Shown here in pieces: positions 6,141 to 13,173 of a stretch of DNA of 14,334 bases (positions are counted from its first letter, which is position 1; each line of letters opens with the position of its first letter). Below the pieces are notes generated by a model. It saw nothing but the letters and a program-made list of their open reading frames with translations. It was not told the DNA's origin and did not search any database. Source of the stretch: an archaeon. Its GTDB lineage: Archaea > Nanobdellota > Nanobdellia > Woesearchaeales > JAHJEM01. The stretch spans positions 1-14,334 of the forward strand of contig JAGVFV010000035.1 of assembly GCA_020057445.1 (NCBI GenBank). Reading direction: 5' to 3'. The translations under genes were made by a program, and so were the position numbers.

Positions 6141-7889
6141 ATGACACAGATCAGAAGCCCCATCGTCAGCGTACTTGGTCATGTAGACCACGGCAAGTCA
6201 TCACTACTTGACGCCATACGCGGATCGAACATCGTCGCTACAGAGGCAGGGGCGATCACGCAGGCGATCGGAGCCTCCATCATCCCTCTTGATGTCATCA
6301 AGAAAAAATGCGGAAAGCTCCTTGAAAAGCTCGACATGACATTCACCATCCCAGGACTCCTCTTCATAGACACGCCAGGCCACGCCGCATTCACATCTTT
6401 GCGCAAACGCGGAGGGAATCTGGCAGACATCGCGATCGTCGTCATCGACATCAACGAGGGATTCAAGCCCCAGACAATAGAGGCTATCGAGATTCTCCGG
6501 GCTGCAAAGACGCCATTCATCATCGCGGCAAACAAGATCGACCTCCTTCCCGGCTACAAGAAATTTGACGACTCATTCCTTGTCGACGTCGGAAAGCAGG
6601 CACCGCAGGTGCAAGAGCTCCTCGACACGAGGATATACCAGCTCCTCGCGACGCTTCACGAGAAATTCCACATTGCATGCGAGCGCTTCGACAGGGCAGA
6701 CTTCACCCAACAGGTGGCAGTCGTCCCTGTGTCTGCAAAGCAGGACATCGGCATCCCTGAGCTTCTCATGGTCCTCACAGGACTTGCCCAGAAATTCCTC
6801 GAAAAGAGCCTGAAGCTCGAGGTGTCTGGCCCGGCGAAAGGCACAATCCTTGAAATCAAGGAAGAAAAGGGACTCGGGACAACGCTCGATGTCATCATCT
6901 ACGACGGCACGCTCAAGGTCAACGACATCATTGTCATCGGCGGGACAGAAAAGCCAATCGTCACAAAAGTGCGGGCGCTCTTCCTTCCAGACCCCCTTGC
7001 AGAGATGCGTGACAAGAAGACAAAATACAAGCCAGTGAAAGAGATCGCGGCATCCTGCGGAGTGAAAGTCTCTGCGCCAGACATCAAGGACGCCATCGCA
7101 GGCATGCCGATCCGCGCCACAAGCGCTGAATCACTCGAACAGACAAAACAAGAGATCCAGGAAGAGATCAACGAAGTGCTCATCGCGACAGACAAGGAAG
7201 GACTCATCATCAAGGGAGACACGCTTGGAAGCCTCGAGGCGCTCACGCTCCTCCTCCGCGAAAAAGGGATCACCATCAGGAAGGCGTCAGTCGGGCCCAT
7301 CTCGAAAAAAGACATCTCTGACGCAGAATCGGCAAAAGACCCCTTCCAGGCAGTCATCCTCGGATTCAACATCCCTGTCCAGCCGTCCACGGACAAGATC
7401 ACGATCATCGTCGGCAACATCATCTACCAGATCATCGACGACCTGCTCGCCTGGAAGGTGCAGCAGAAAAAGACACTTGAAGAGAAGGAGCTCGACTCCC
7501 TTGTCCGCCCCTGCAAGCTCGAGGTCTTGAAGAACTGCTGTTTCCGGCAGAACAACCCTTGCGTGCTCGGCATCGAGATCATGGCAGGAGTGCTTCGGCC
7601 GATGACCCCGCTCATGAGCAAGGGGCGGTCCATCGGACTTGTCAAGAGCATGGAATGCGAAAACGAGAGCATCGGGCGGGGTGACAAGGGAAAACAGTGT
7701 GCGATCTCGCTTCCTGACGTTACGTTCGGACGGCAGGTGGCAGAAGGAGACATCCTCTATGCAGACGTGCCTGAGGAGGACTTTCGCAGGATGAAGAAAC
7801 TCGCAAGTCTCCTCAAAGAAGAAGAAAAACAGGTCCTTCGAGAGCTTGCGGAGATTAGGAGAAAAGAGAACGTCGTCTGGGGCATATAA
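6141..7889 (+). CDS. infB: translation initiation factor aIF5B (IF-2-like GTPase)
   Basis: aIF5B is the archaeal/eukaryal-type IF2 homologue that promotes subunit joining during translation initiation. The 582-aa length is typical of archaeal aIF5B without the eukaryotic N-terminal extension, and no intein is present. GTPase motifs are G1 GHVDHGKSS (13-21), G3 DTPGHAAF (77-84), G4 NKID (131-134) and a G5-like PVSAKQD near residue 220. Downstream are domain II (GTILEIKEEKGLGTTLDVIIYDG) and domain III (GLIIKGDTLGSLEALTLLL, conserved in IF2/aIF5B). Domain IV includes CVLGIEIMAGVLRPMTPLM and ends in the helical AEGDILYADVPEEDFRRM region. The in-frame TTG at 6030 is excluded because the conserved IRSPIVSVLGHVDHGK sequence begins right after ATG 6141 and the TATA box lies at 6110-6117. 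Confidence 0.97.
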   Translation: MTQIRSPIVSVLGHVDHGKSSLLDAIRGSNIVATEAGAITQAIGASIIPLDVIKKKCGKLLEKLDMTFTIPGLLFIDTPGHAAFTSLRKRGGNLADIAIVVIDINEGFKPQTIEAIEILRAAKTPFIIAANKIDLLPGYKKFDDSFLVDVGKQAPQVQELLDTRIYQLLATLHEKFHIACERFDRADFTQQVAVVPVSAKQDIGIPELLMVLTGLAQKFLEKSLKLEVSGPAKGTILEIKEEKGLGTTLDVIIYDGTLKVNDIIVIGGTEKPIVTKVRALFLPDPLAEMRDKKTKYKPVKEIAASCGVKVSAPDIKDAIAGMPIRATSAESLEQTKQEIQEEINEVLIATDKEGLIIKGDTLGSLEALTLLLREKGITIRKASVGPISKKDISDAESAKDPFQAVILGFNIPVQPSTDKITIIVGNIIYQIIDDLLAWKVQQKKTLEEKELDSLVRPCKLEVLKNCCFRQNNPCVLGIEIMAGVLRPMTPLMSKGRSIGLVKSMECENESIGRGDKGKQCAISLPDVTFGRQVAEGDILYADVPEEDFRRMKKLASLLKEEEKQVLRELAEIRRKENVVWGI

Positions 7890-7892
7890 TAA
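7883..7892 (+). promoter_or_regulatory. TATA box for the PUA-like gene
   Basis: catataataa is centred about 29 bases before the ATG at 7917 and overlaps the infB stop codon. It suggests an independent leaderless transcript, though read-through from infB is equally possible. Confidence 0.5.
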
Positions 7893-7916
7893 TCCCGTCA
7901 AGGAATACTCAAAACT

Positions 7917-8378
7917 ATGAAAGAAGTCCGCATCCAGAACAGCAAGGAAGTCAAGCGCATCCATGCGCAGCTTTTCGACCAGTTCGGATTCTCAGATAAG
8001 CTCCCGTATGTCTTCCTCCTCTCGAACAGGGACCGGCTCAACATCATCCACCGCGACATGGAACAGCTCCCTCTCGACCAGCTTCGCCTCGACAGCCTCG
8101 GCCTGTATTTCGCGACGATCACTGATGGAGAGCTTCGCCTCTCCATCGACGGCAGCCAGATCATCGGCCCGCATGCGACAAAGAACATCGTCGAACTCTC
8201 AGACGAGGAATTCTCCACATACATCAAGGGAGAGAACATGGAACTGCATGAGGAATATCCAATCGGGATATATCTTGTGAAGCACAGGCAGGACTTCGTA
8301 GGCTCATGCAAGATCTCGGGAAAGAAACTCACCAACTTCGTGCCGAAGGCAAGACGGCTGAAGGTCGTGAATGCGTGA
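7917..8378 (+). CDS. stand-alone PUA-like protein resembling the NOP2/RsmF C-terminal domain
   Basis: This 153-aa protein resembles the C-terminal PUA-like RNA-binding module of NOL1/NOP2/Sun (RsmF-type) rRNA m5C methyltransferases (PF13636-like). Matching features are LRLDSLGLYFATITDGELRLS (57-76), the segment DEEFSTYIKGENMEL (96-110) corresponding to the 'YLRGE' motif, a short IGIYLVKHRQDFVGS strand pair, and CKISGKKLTNFVPKARRL (131-148) corresponding to the family's 'sGxLKNxxPKxxR' ending. No methyltransferase domain is fused to it, and none is encoded next to it. It is likely an RNA-binding factor for rRNA or tRNA, and its place after infB fits a translation role. A Nip7-like assignment is the main alternative. 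Complete gene, start as given. Confidence 0.8.
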   Translation: MKEVRIQNSKEVKRIHAQLFDQFGFSDKLPYVFLLSNRDRLNIIHRDMEQLPLDQLRLDSLGLYFATITDGELRLSIDGSQIIGPHATKNIVELSDEEFSTYIKGENMELHEEYPIGIYLVKHRQDFVGSCKISGKKLTNFVPKARRLKVVNA

Positions 8379-8404
8379 ACAGTGCCACCAACTGAAACTG
8401 ATCC

Positions 8405-8725
8405 CTAATTGACCGCCATCTCCCCGTATGCATTGAGAAAGCTGCGGATGTGGTCATACAACCTGACGATCTTCCTCTTGTCGTGCCTCACCTGCTCAGG
8501 GATGGACACTCGTCCTTCGGGGAGGATCTCTGCATACAGCCGTCCCACCATGCGCTCGACCTGGCTGACGCCGACATCCCGGGGAGACGCCGCAAGCCTG
8601 ACCTCAGACCTGTCAGAGAATGAATAGAAGACGCCGGCACGCTCCACTTCGATCTGGATGACCTGCTCAGCAATGTCGGATCCCGTATAAATGAAATTCT
8701 TCCTATCTCTGATCTCTACCATCAT
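8405..8725 (-). CDS. hypothetical protein, 106 aa
   Basis: No family is recognised. The N-terminal half looks like a small beta-rich unit (MVEIRDRKNFIYTG, VIQIEVERAGVFYSF) and the C-terminal half is helical (VSQVERMVGRLYAEI, KRKIVRLYDHIRSFLNAYG). There is no membrane segment or signal peptide. It is convergent with the PUA-like gene, 26 bases away. Two tandem ATGs open the frame at 8725/8722, with gggggatga directly upstream giving weak Shine-Dalgarno character. A poor TATA-like tatgcaaaaa (minus strand) is near 8745-8754. Upstream lies the palindrome-rich region. Base composition and codons resemble its neighbours, so it is probably a real gene. Confidence 0.7.
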   Translation of the reverse strand: MMVEIRDRKNFIYTGSDIAEQVIQIEVERAGVFYSFSDRSEVRLAASPRDVGVSQVERMVGRLYAEILPEGRVSIPEQVRHDKRKIVRLYDHIRSFLNAYGEMAVN

Positions 8726-8757
8726 TCATCCCCCTGTGCAGGATGCTTTTTGCATAT

Positions 8758-9020
8758 GTCAAAAACCACCGGTCAGAGACCGGTGGCATGTTACTACGAT
8801 TCTGACTTCGAAGTGGTTTTTGACGCTCAGAATTCCACGAATCCGGTGATTTTTGAGCATGTCAACTAATGCCCGAGGCATTATTGACAAACCAGAAATT
8901 CACTTTGTGAATTTCTCAGTTCAACAGATTCCACGCTGACCACTCATCAGAGATGCAAAGAAATCGAAGATTTCTTGCACAAGAAATGCTGTGCATTTCT
9001 TTGTGAGTGGAATTCTGTTG
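8758..9020. repeat. palindrome-rich intergenic region with at least six hairpins
   Basis: Perfect or near-perfect inverted repeats fill this gap. They are: 8758-8769 with 8813-8824 (12 bp, perfect), enclosing 8766-8774 with 8778-8786 (9 bp, loop aga); 8860-8873 with 8877-8889 (one gap); 8895-8903 with 8907-8915 (9 bp, loop ttt); 8955-8965 with 8969-8978 (loop gaa, one bulge); 8978-8989 with 8993-9005 (loop tgt, one bulge). The last three lie inside an outer pair, caacagattccac (about 8922-8934) and gtggaattctgttg (9007-9020). The motif cag(a)attccac occurs three times, once inverted. No ORF of note is present. It may be an array of mobile or extragenic palindromes. Confidence 0.85.
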
Positions 9021-9021
9021 T

Positions 9022-10206
9022 TTAAATGTTACCTGGCCGTGTTCTGCCTCTAGAGTACGGACTGACCAGGGGTGTCCGTTCAAAAAAATCAGTGACCCAA
9101 AAGAACTTGAATGCTCCCCTCTGGAATTCCTCCCACTCAATTATTGCATCCTCTGCTTTTCGTTTCTCATACAGGTGATGCTGCAAGTCTCCCTCATAAT
9201 TCATCTTCTCAGTCTCCCAGTTCAGCAGATGACCTTCTGCAAGGACACGGCACGCATCAAACACCTGCTCTCTCATGAACATGCCTTCACTTCCAGAATA
9301 GATATGCTCATCCTGGAACAGCCTATGGTCAGAACGGGGGACAAGCCAGTTCTTCTCTAGCTCATCTTCAAGCGCCCTCGCATCAGTGATTCCCTGAGCT
9401 TTTCGCTCCGCGACCACTGCGCGCCGTATGCCTGCATTAAAGACTTCCCTGTGAGGGTTGTCCATAGTATACATGAGATCCTGATAAATATTATTTAGCA
9501 CGAACAACGAATACTCTGTAATCCCATTCTCCCTGCAAAATGCATCGTGCGGCGTCAGGGTGATCACCTTGAAACGATACAGGTCCCAGATGGGCTCAGG
9601 CATTTCTGACGAGAGACGGTCGACCAGCTTGAACATGAATGATTCCCCGCTCTTCATCCCCCCGCGGATGGAAAAGAGCTTGTATTCCTTCAGATGGAAG
9701 GGTGCATCAAAAGATGTCGATATAGACACTGTTTTCTGCTTGCCATGTCGTTCGCAGTACTGATAATACAGCGAGTGCGAGCGGCCCTTCCTCAGATTGT
9801 CGAAAGCATCCCGCTCAAGCACATATGATTTTTCATCAGGGAACTCTCGCCTCCTTCGCATAGGATCGCACTCATCACACACGTAATCGACGCGAAGCGA
9901 AGGCATGAGTTCGATGCTCTCTGTACCCTTTGGATCGATCGTCTTTTTCACCCGAGGGATGACCTTTTGCATAAGATACTCTGAAAAATATTCCTCTCCC
10001 CTCTGCATATCCGAAGTGAACAGCTCGCGCACATGCCTGACACGCTCCTCAGGATACTTTTCACAGAGCTCGTGATACGTATCATCCCTGGAAAGGTCAC
10101 GCATGGCATCAAGAGTCTTCTCAAGAATCCTCGCCTCAAGACGGGCTTCCTTTCCTGTGAAGAGGGGAGAGATGAGAATCATGGAACGCACCCCATGAAA
10201 AGGCAA
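9022..10206 (-). CDS. hypothetical protein with a possible CxxC...CxxH zinc site (394-395 aa)
   Basis: I do not recognise a family. A likely metal site is formed by Cys110 and Cys113 (YVCDECDP) with Cys151 and His154 (YCERHGK), about 40 residues apart and surrounded by basic residues (MRRRREF). Later segments include ESFMFKLVDRLSSEMPEPIWDLYRFKVITLTPHDAFCRENGITEYSLFVLNNI (quoted by landmarks LTPHDAF and YSLFVLNNI) and a helical, charged C-terminus. No signal peptide or membrane segment is apparent. The start may be ATG 10206 or the internal ATG 10182. A weak TATA-like element at about 10226-10234 sits 24 bases before 10206. The gene follows the 525-aa gene by 82 bases in the same direction, so the two may be one unit. 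Its stop abuts the palindrome-rich region. Confidence 0.8.
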   Translation of the reverse strand: MPFHGVRSMILISPLFTGKEARLEARILEKTLDAMRDLSRDDTYHELCEKYPEERVRHVRELFTSDMQRGEEYFSEYLMQKVIPRVKKTIDPKGTESIELMPSLRVDYVCDECDPMRRRREFPDEKSYVLERDAFDNLRKGRSHSLYYQYCERHGKQKTVSISTSFDAPFHLKEYKLFSIRGGMKSGESFMFKLVDRLSSEMPEPIWDLYRFKVITLTPHDAFCRENGITEYSLFVLNNIYQDLMYTMDNPHREVFNAGIRRAVVAERKAQGITDARALEDELEKNWLVPRSDHRLFQDEHIYSGSEGMFMREQVFDACRVLAEGHLLNWETEKMNYEGDLQHHLYEKRKAEDAIIEWEEFQRGAFKFFWVTDFFERTPLVSPYSRGRTRPGNI

Positions 10207-10288
10207 TGACGATCAGTCCGAGACCAAATAACTGTCATAGGCAAGTCCAGCCCTCCGTTGTTACCTGTTGATTGTGCCATAGAACATC

Positions 10289-11866
10289 TCAAAAGTTCCT
10301 GATGATGCGATACGGATCCATATAGTTCAGTTCAGCAAGCCGGTGCACCGCAAGGATCCTGCTGAACAGCTCTGAAGATGACCGCAAGCGGATAAATTCA
10401 TCCTTCGAGCTGCTTCTCTCTTCCAAAGTCATGTCCTTCTCCCGCACGAGCAGGCGAAGACCCCGTAATGTCCCGTCAGGATCATCATCCGGATGGGTCG
10501 ACTGCTTCTCGCCTTTCTGACGTTTACGGGCAACATCATATCCTTTATGGTCATATTCCACAAATTTCCGAATCTTCCTCTCGATCACGCTCTCTGAAAG
10601 GCTCTCTCCCCTACTGCTTCTCATGACGTATTCAAGCATCTGTCCTGTCTCAGGCAAGATGAAGTACATCATCGCCTTTTTAAGAAGGACGTGTGCAGAG
10701 GTGTGATATTCCTCTCCTTCGAAATTCCCGGACGCATATTCCTGCGAGAGGGCATTGAACAACTGGATCGACTTATACATGATCTTCAGCCTCTTTTTCA
10801 AGGAAAACACGCTCTCTCCTTGTTCGAGGATATCATCAAAATCAGTGCTATTATAGATCGAATCGCATGGTTTGTCAATACAGACACCAGCACGGACAAG
10901 CGGATACTGCTCTTTTCTTTTCTCTTCGCATGATTCCCAACGCCTCAACGCCTCCTCTATCGTCCTTTTCTTCACCGCCTTCTTGAAATTCTTATCCCAT
11001 GACACGCCCATTGGTTTAGTCAGATGGACAGAGGTGTATCGTACAGCGTCCACGAGATCGAGCAGGTGCGAATTAGGCTCCATGCCCGCTTCTACCGCGT
11101 GGAGAATCATATAGTTCTTGATCCTCTTGTCTGCAGTCTTGAACTTCTTCTCAGGATCATACGCCTCATGAAGATGTCTCTTCAGCTCCTTCCTTTTCTG
11201 TTTCGACAATCCGCGTATATCTAGCTTCTTCAAGCGGTCATCCAGGAGCTCACGTACATCATGACGAAGGGCGGAGAGCTGGTTGACGACAATAATATCC
11301 TTGTCAAGACTGAAATAGTGACCGAGGAATGAGGCTGCACGGGCCATGCCTATCGGGTGAAGGACAGCAAAGTCTATCTGATTCAATCGCTTGTCATCTA
11401 AATACGTCTCAACAATGACATCCATGCTCTTTCTCCTCAGGAAATCCTCCTGTGAATCAGGCACATATCCGTATGGTGTGATGATCGAAGAGAGCTCTAT
11501 AAGCAGCTCTTCATGCAAAGCCATGAGCGCGTCGTCGCTATCATAGGTGCCACGGTCAGCGCCCTTGATCTTCTGGATGGCACGAAGCTCTGCGATGATC
11601 TCCTGCGTGCGCTCCCTTTTATCACCAAGAAAGAGCTCGCTATGCAATTCCTCGAAAAAAGAGCGTTCCTCTTCAGATATCCTCACGAGAAGTGACTGAT
11701 CATATGAAGCGCCTCCTTCTGCAACAATACCAGCAGTATTGAGACGTTCCTCGAGCAGTCTCCCGTGCTTCTCATCCTTGACAAGGACGCTCCGTCCTTC
11801 CCGCACAAGACGTGCTTCAAAATCAGTATAGATATCTTCAAACGTTAGCACAGGTCTTGTTGCCAC
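10289..11866 (-). CDS. hypothetical protein, 525 aa, GTG start
   Basis: No family is recognised. The protein is highly charged and mostly helical, with no obvious membrane span. Landmarks are GRSVLVKDEKHGRLLEERL near the N-terminus, a strand-rich FAVLHPIGMARAASFLGHYF in the first half, a very basic LSKQKRKELKRHLHEAY in the middle, and DHKGYDVARKRQKGEKQSTH towards the C-terminus. No nucleotide-binding P-loop, Cys cluster or known catalytic motif was seen. The start is GTG at 11866. On the minus strand an aggtgg Shine-Dalgarno-like motif (11876-11871) lies 4 bases upstream, and a TATA-like ttataaat is about 28 bases upstream. There is no in-frame ATG until residue 114. Probably intact, and possibly linked to the 394-aa gene that follows. 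Confidence 0.82.
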   Translation of the reverse strand: MATRPVLTFEDIYTDFEARLVREGRSVLVKDEKHGRLLEERLNTAGIVAEGGASYDQSLLVRISEEERSFFEELHSELFLGDKRERTQEIIAELRAIQKIKGADRGTYDSDDALMALHEELLIELSSIITPYGYVPDSQEDFLRRKSMDVIVETYLDDKRLNQIDFAVLHPIGMARAASFLGHYFSLDKDIIVVNQLSALRHDVRELLDDRLKKLDIRGLSKQKRKELKRHLHEAYDPEKKFKTADKRIKNYMILHAVEAGMEPNSHLLDLVDAVRYTSVHLTKPMGVSWDKNFKKAVKKRTIEEALRRWESCEEKRKEQYPLVRAGVCIDKPCDSIYNSTDFDDILEQGESVFSLKKRLKIMYKSIQLFNALSQEYASGNFEGEEYHTSAHVLLKKAMMYFILPETGQMLEYVMRSSRGESLSESVIERKIRKFVEYDHKGYDVARKRQKGEKQSTHPDDDPDGTLRGLRLLVREKDMTLEERSSSKDEFIRLRSSSELFSRILAVHRLAELNYMDPYRIIRNF

Positions 11867-11870
11867 CTTC

Positions 11871-11900
11871 CCACCTGGTAATCAATTCTCATTTATAACA
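11871..11900 (-). promoter_or_regulatory. TATA-like box and Shine-Dalgarno-like motif for the 525-aa gene
   Basis: On the minus strand, tgttataaat (11900-11891) is followed by gagaattgattacc and then aggtgg (11876-11871), 4 bases from the GTG at 11866. The ttataaatgag(a/g)at string also occurs twice before trm1. Confidence 0.55.
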
Positions 11901-11990
11901 TTTTTCTCGCTTAACCACTCCGCAGGAATAAATCACTGTGGCCATGGCCCTCCATCAATAAAGCCAAGAATGACAAAGGGAATATATGCA

Positions 11991-12000
11991 GATATATAAA
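11991..12000 (+). promoter_or_regulatory. TATA box for the ncRNA candidate
   Basis: gatatataaa predicts a transcription start about 26 bases downstream, near 12020-12023. This is where the left arm of the closing inverted repeat begins. The box is nearly palindromic, so direction is not decided by it alone. Confidence 0.5.
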
Positions 12001-12019
12001 TCCACCTCACGCACAATCA

Positions 12020-12120
12020 AAAAAATCCGACCTCCAACAGGCACAGACTGGTGGCACAAGAAACCCTGTTTGATTTCTCCACACACTCACTTCGCATAGT
12101 TTTGGCCGGATTTTTTGTTC
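12020..12120 (+). ncRNA. candidate small non-coding RNA, about 100 nt
   Basis: Three signals coincide. A TATA box lies about 26 bases upstream. An inverted repeat closes the ends, aaaaaatccg (12020-12029) with cggatttttt (12107-12116), and is extendable inward by cc:gg and aac:gtt across small mismatches. The right arm forms a T-rich tract, followed by gttctcatttt, suitable for archaeal termination. Inside, gtgg-caca-agaaa (12051-12063) can pair with tttct-ccac (about 12075-12083) as a bulged hairpin. There is no ATG in the span. No tRNA, C/D-box or H/ACA match was recognised. The reverse strand also ends in a T-run after the repeat, so a bidirectional terminator-like structure is the main alternative. 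Confidence 0.4.
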
Positions 12121-12185
12121 TCATTTTCCACGAGAAAGCAGACTCCATGAAATCAGCAGTGAAATACACGGGTGGAAAATGAGAT

Positions 12186-12194
12186 TTTATAAAT
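12186..12194 (+). promoter_or_regulatory. TATA box for the FemAB-like gene
   Basis: tttataaat is centred 27 bases before the ATG at 12217, with no Shine-Dalgarno. A leaderless transcript is predicted. Confidence 0.75.
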
Positions 12195-12216
12195 ATCCGC
12201 TTATTACAGACAAGCA

Positions 12217-13170
12217 ATGGCAATCACGAACGAAAGGACTGACCTTGCAAAACAGCCTGCTTCCTTTGCTGCGACACCTTTCCAGACTGTCTTCTGGCTT
12301 TCCACCATCGAAAAGACGCTCAAACAAAAAGGGGACCTCATCCTTTTCAAGGACAAGGGAAAGATCATCGGATCTATCCCTATATTCCGAAGGAAGATGG
12401 GCATCACCATCTCCTTCTCGCCGCCTCCGGGCACTGAGACAGCCTATGGTGGGATCTCTGGCGAAAGAGCAGAAGAGCTCTATCCGCTCCTTAAAAAAGA
12501 AGTCAAGGACTTCTTCATCGTCCATCCTGGAAAAGTACAGGTGCCAGGACTTCTCTGCAAGCCGAAATTCACGATCATCACGAAGCTCGACGCAAAGGAT
12601 GCTGACGAGCATTTCAGCCGGCTCAAGAAGGGACACCGGTACAACATCAGGAAGGCAGAGAAGGACAACATCATTGCTATCAAGGAAGGATATGACAAAA
12701 CGACGCTTCGTGACTACTACTCCCTCTTAAAAACAACGTATAACTATAAGGGGTTCGAGCCGGCGCCTTTCGAATTCTACGAGCAGGTCATCAGCAATTT
12801 TCACAAGGAGGGCTCCTGCAGGCTCCTCGTCGCCTATTCTGGAAAGCGGCCTGTAGGCACCATCTGCGCACTCATCCATGACAGCACACTCTATTATTGG
12901 ACAGGCGCGTTCCTTCGCAATCCAGAAATCACGAAATTATACCCAAATGATCTTCTGCAATGGCACATCATCAGATGGGGATACGAGCGAAAGATCCCAC
13001 TCTACGACATGCTCGGAGGAGACATCCCCGGCATCCGTGATTTCAAGCTTGGATTCGGCGGAGAGCTCGTCGAGTACACGAAGATATTCTCTTCTAAGAG
13101 ACTCTATCTCCTCTCGAAAGCGTACGGGAAGCTAGGGGAAGGAGTGAAGAATATGATAAGGAGAGGATAA
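12217..13170 (+). CDS. FemAB/BioF2-type GNAT-fold N-acyltransferase
   Basis: This 317-aa protein belongs to the FemABX-like/BioF2-like acyltransferases (double GNAT fold). Bacterial FemX/A/B transfer amino acids from aminoacyl-tRNA onto peptidoglycan precursors; other members acylate different amines. Hallmarks are FWLSTIEKTL (26-35), SRLKKGHRYNIRKAEKD (134-150, the conserved 'K..RYNIRKAEK' motif), and a second-domain block GTICALIHDSTLYYWTGAF (214-232). NDLLQWHIIRWGYERKIPLYDMLGG (244-268) and GIRDFKLGFGGELVEY (272-287) follow. There is no signal peptide, so it acts in the cytoplasm. The archaeal substrate is unknown, perhaps a cell-surface or lipid-linked precursor. Leaderless start by TATA box. 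It ends 3 bases from the convergent HAD gene. Confidence 0.9.
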   Translation: MAITNERTDLAKQPASFAATPFQTVFWLSTIEKTLKQKGDLILFKDKGKIIGSIPIFRRKMGITISFSPPPGTETAYGGISGERAEELYPLLKKEVKDFFIVHPGKVQVPGLLCKPKFTIITKLDAKDADEHFSRLKKGHRYNIRKAEKDNIIAIKEGYDKTTLRDYYSLLKTTYNYKGFEPAPFEFYEQVISNFHKEGSCRLLVAYSGKRPVGTICALIHDSTLYYWTGAFLRNPEITKLYPNDLLQWHIIRWGYERKIPLYDMLGGDIPGIRDFKLGFGGELVEYTKIFSSKRLYLLSKAYGKLGEGVKNMIRRG

Positions 13171-13173
13171 AAT

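Larger units (their letters stand above)
11867..12216. other. 350-base gap between divergent genes
   Basis: The gap contains the promoter of the 525-aa gene (left end), a palindromic gatatataaa (11991-12000), the ncRNA candidate at about 12020-12120, and the FemAB TATA box (12186-12194). A weak alternative is a 43-codon ORF from GTG 12051 to TGA 12182 with a hydrophobic stretch LRIVLAGFFVLIF. It lacks a Shine-Dalgarno and an ATG, and it overlaps the ncRNA candidate. No other gene is supported between 11900 and 11980. Confidence 0.6.

Noticed and set aside
7287..7964. 225-codon minus-strand frame within infB
   Set aside because: Antisense shadow of aIF5B, with a composition bias (Asp/Leu/Val rich) expected from the complementary codons.
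8758..9020. CRISPR-like array
   Set aside because: The repeats are palindromes of differing sequence without regular spacing or unique spacers, and no cas gene is nearby.
9022..10206. Defence-nuclease or transposase identity for the 394-aa protein
   Set aside because: A CxxC...CxxH pattern alone is not diagnostic and no catalytic DDE, HNH or PD-(D/E)xK motif could be pointed to.
12051..12182. 43-codon ORF with a hydrophobic segment, GTG start
   Set aside because: No Shine-Dalgarno, no ATG, not positioned for leaderless start, and it overlaps the structured ncRNA candidate; mentioned as an alternative only.
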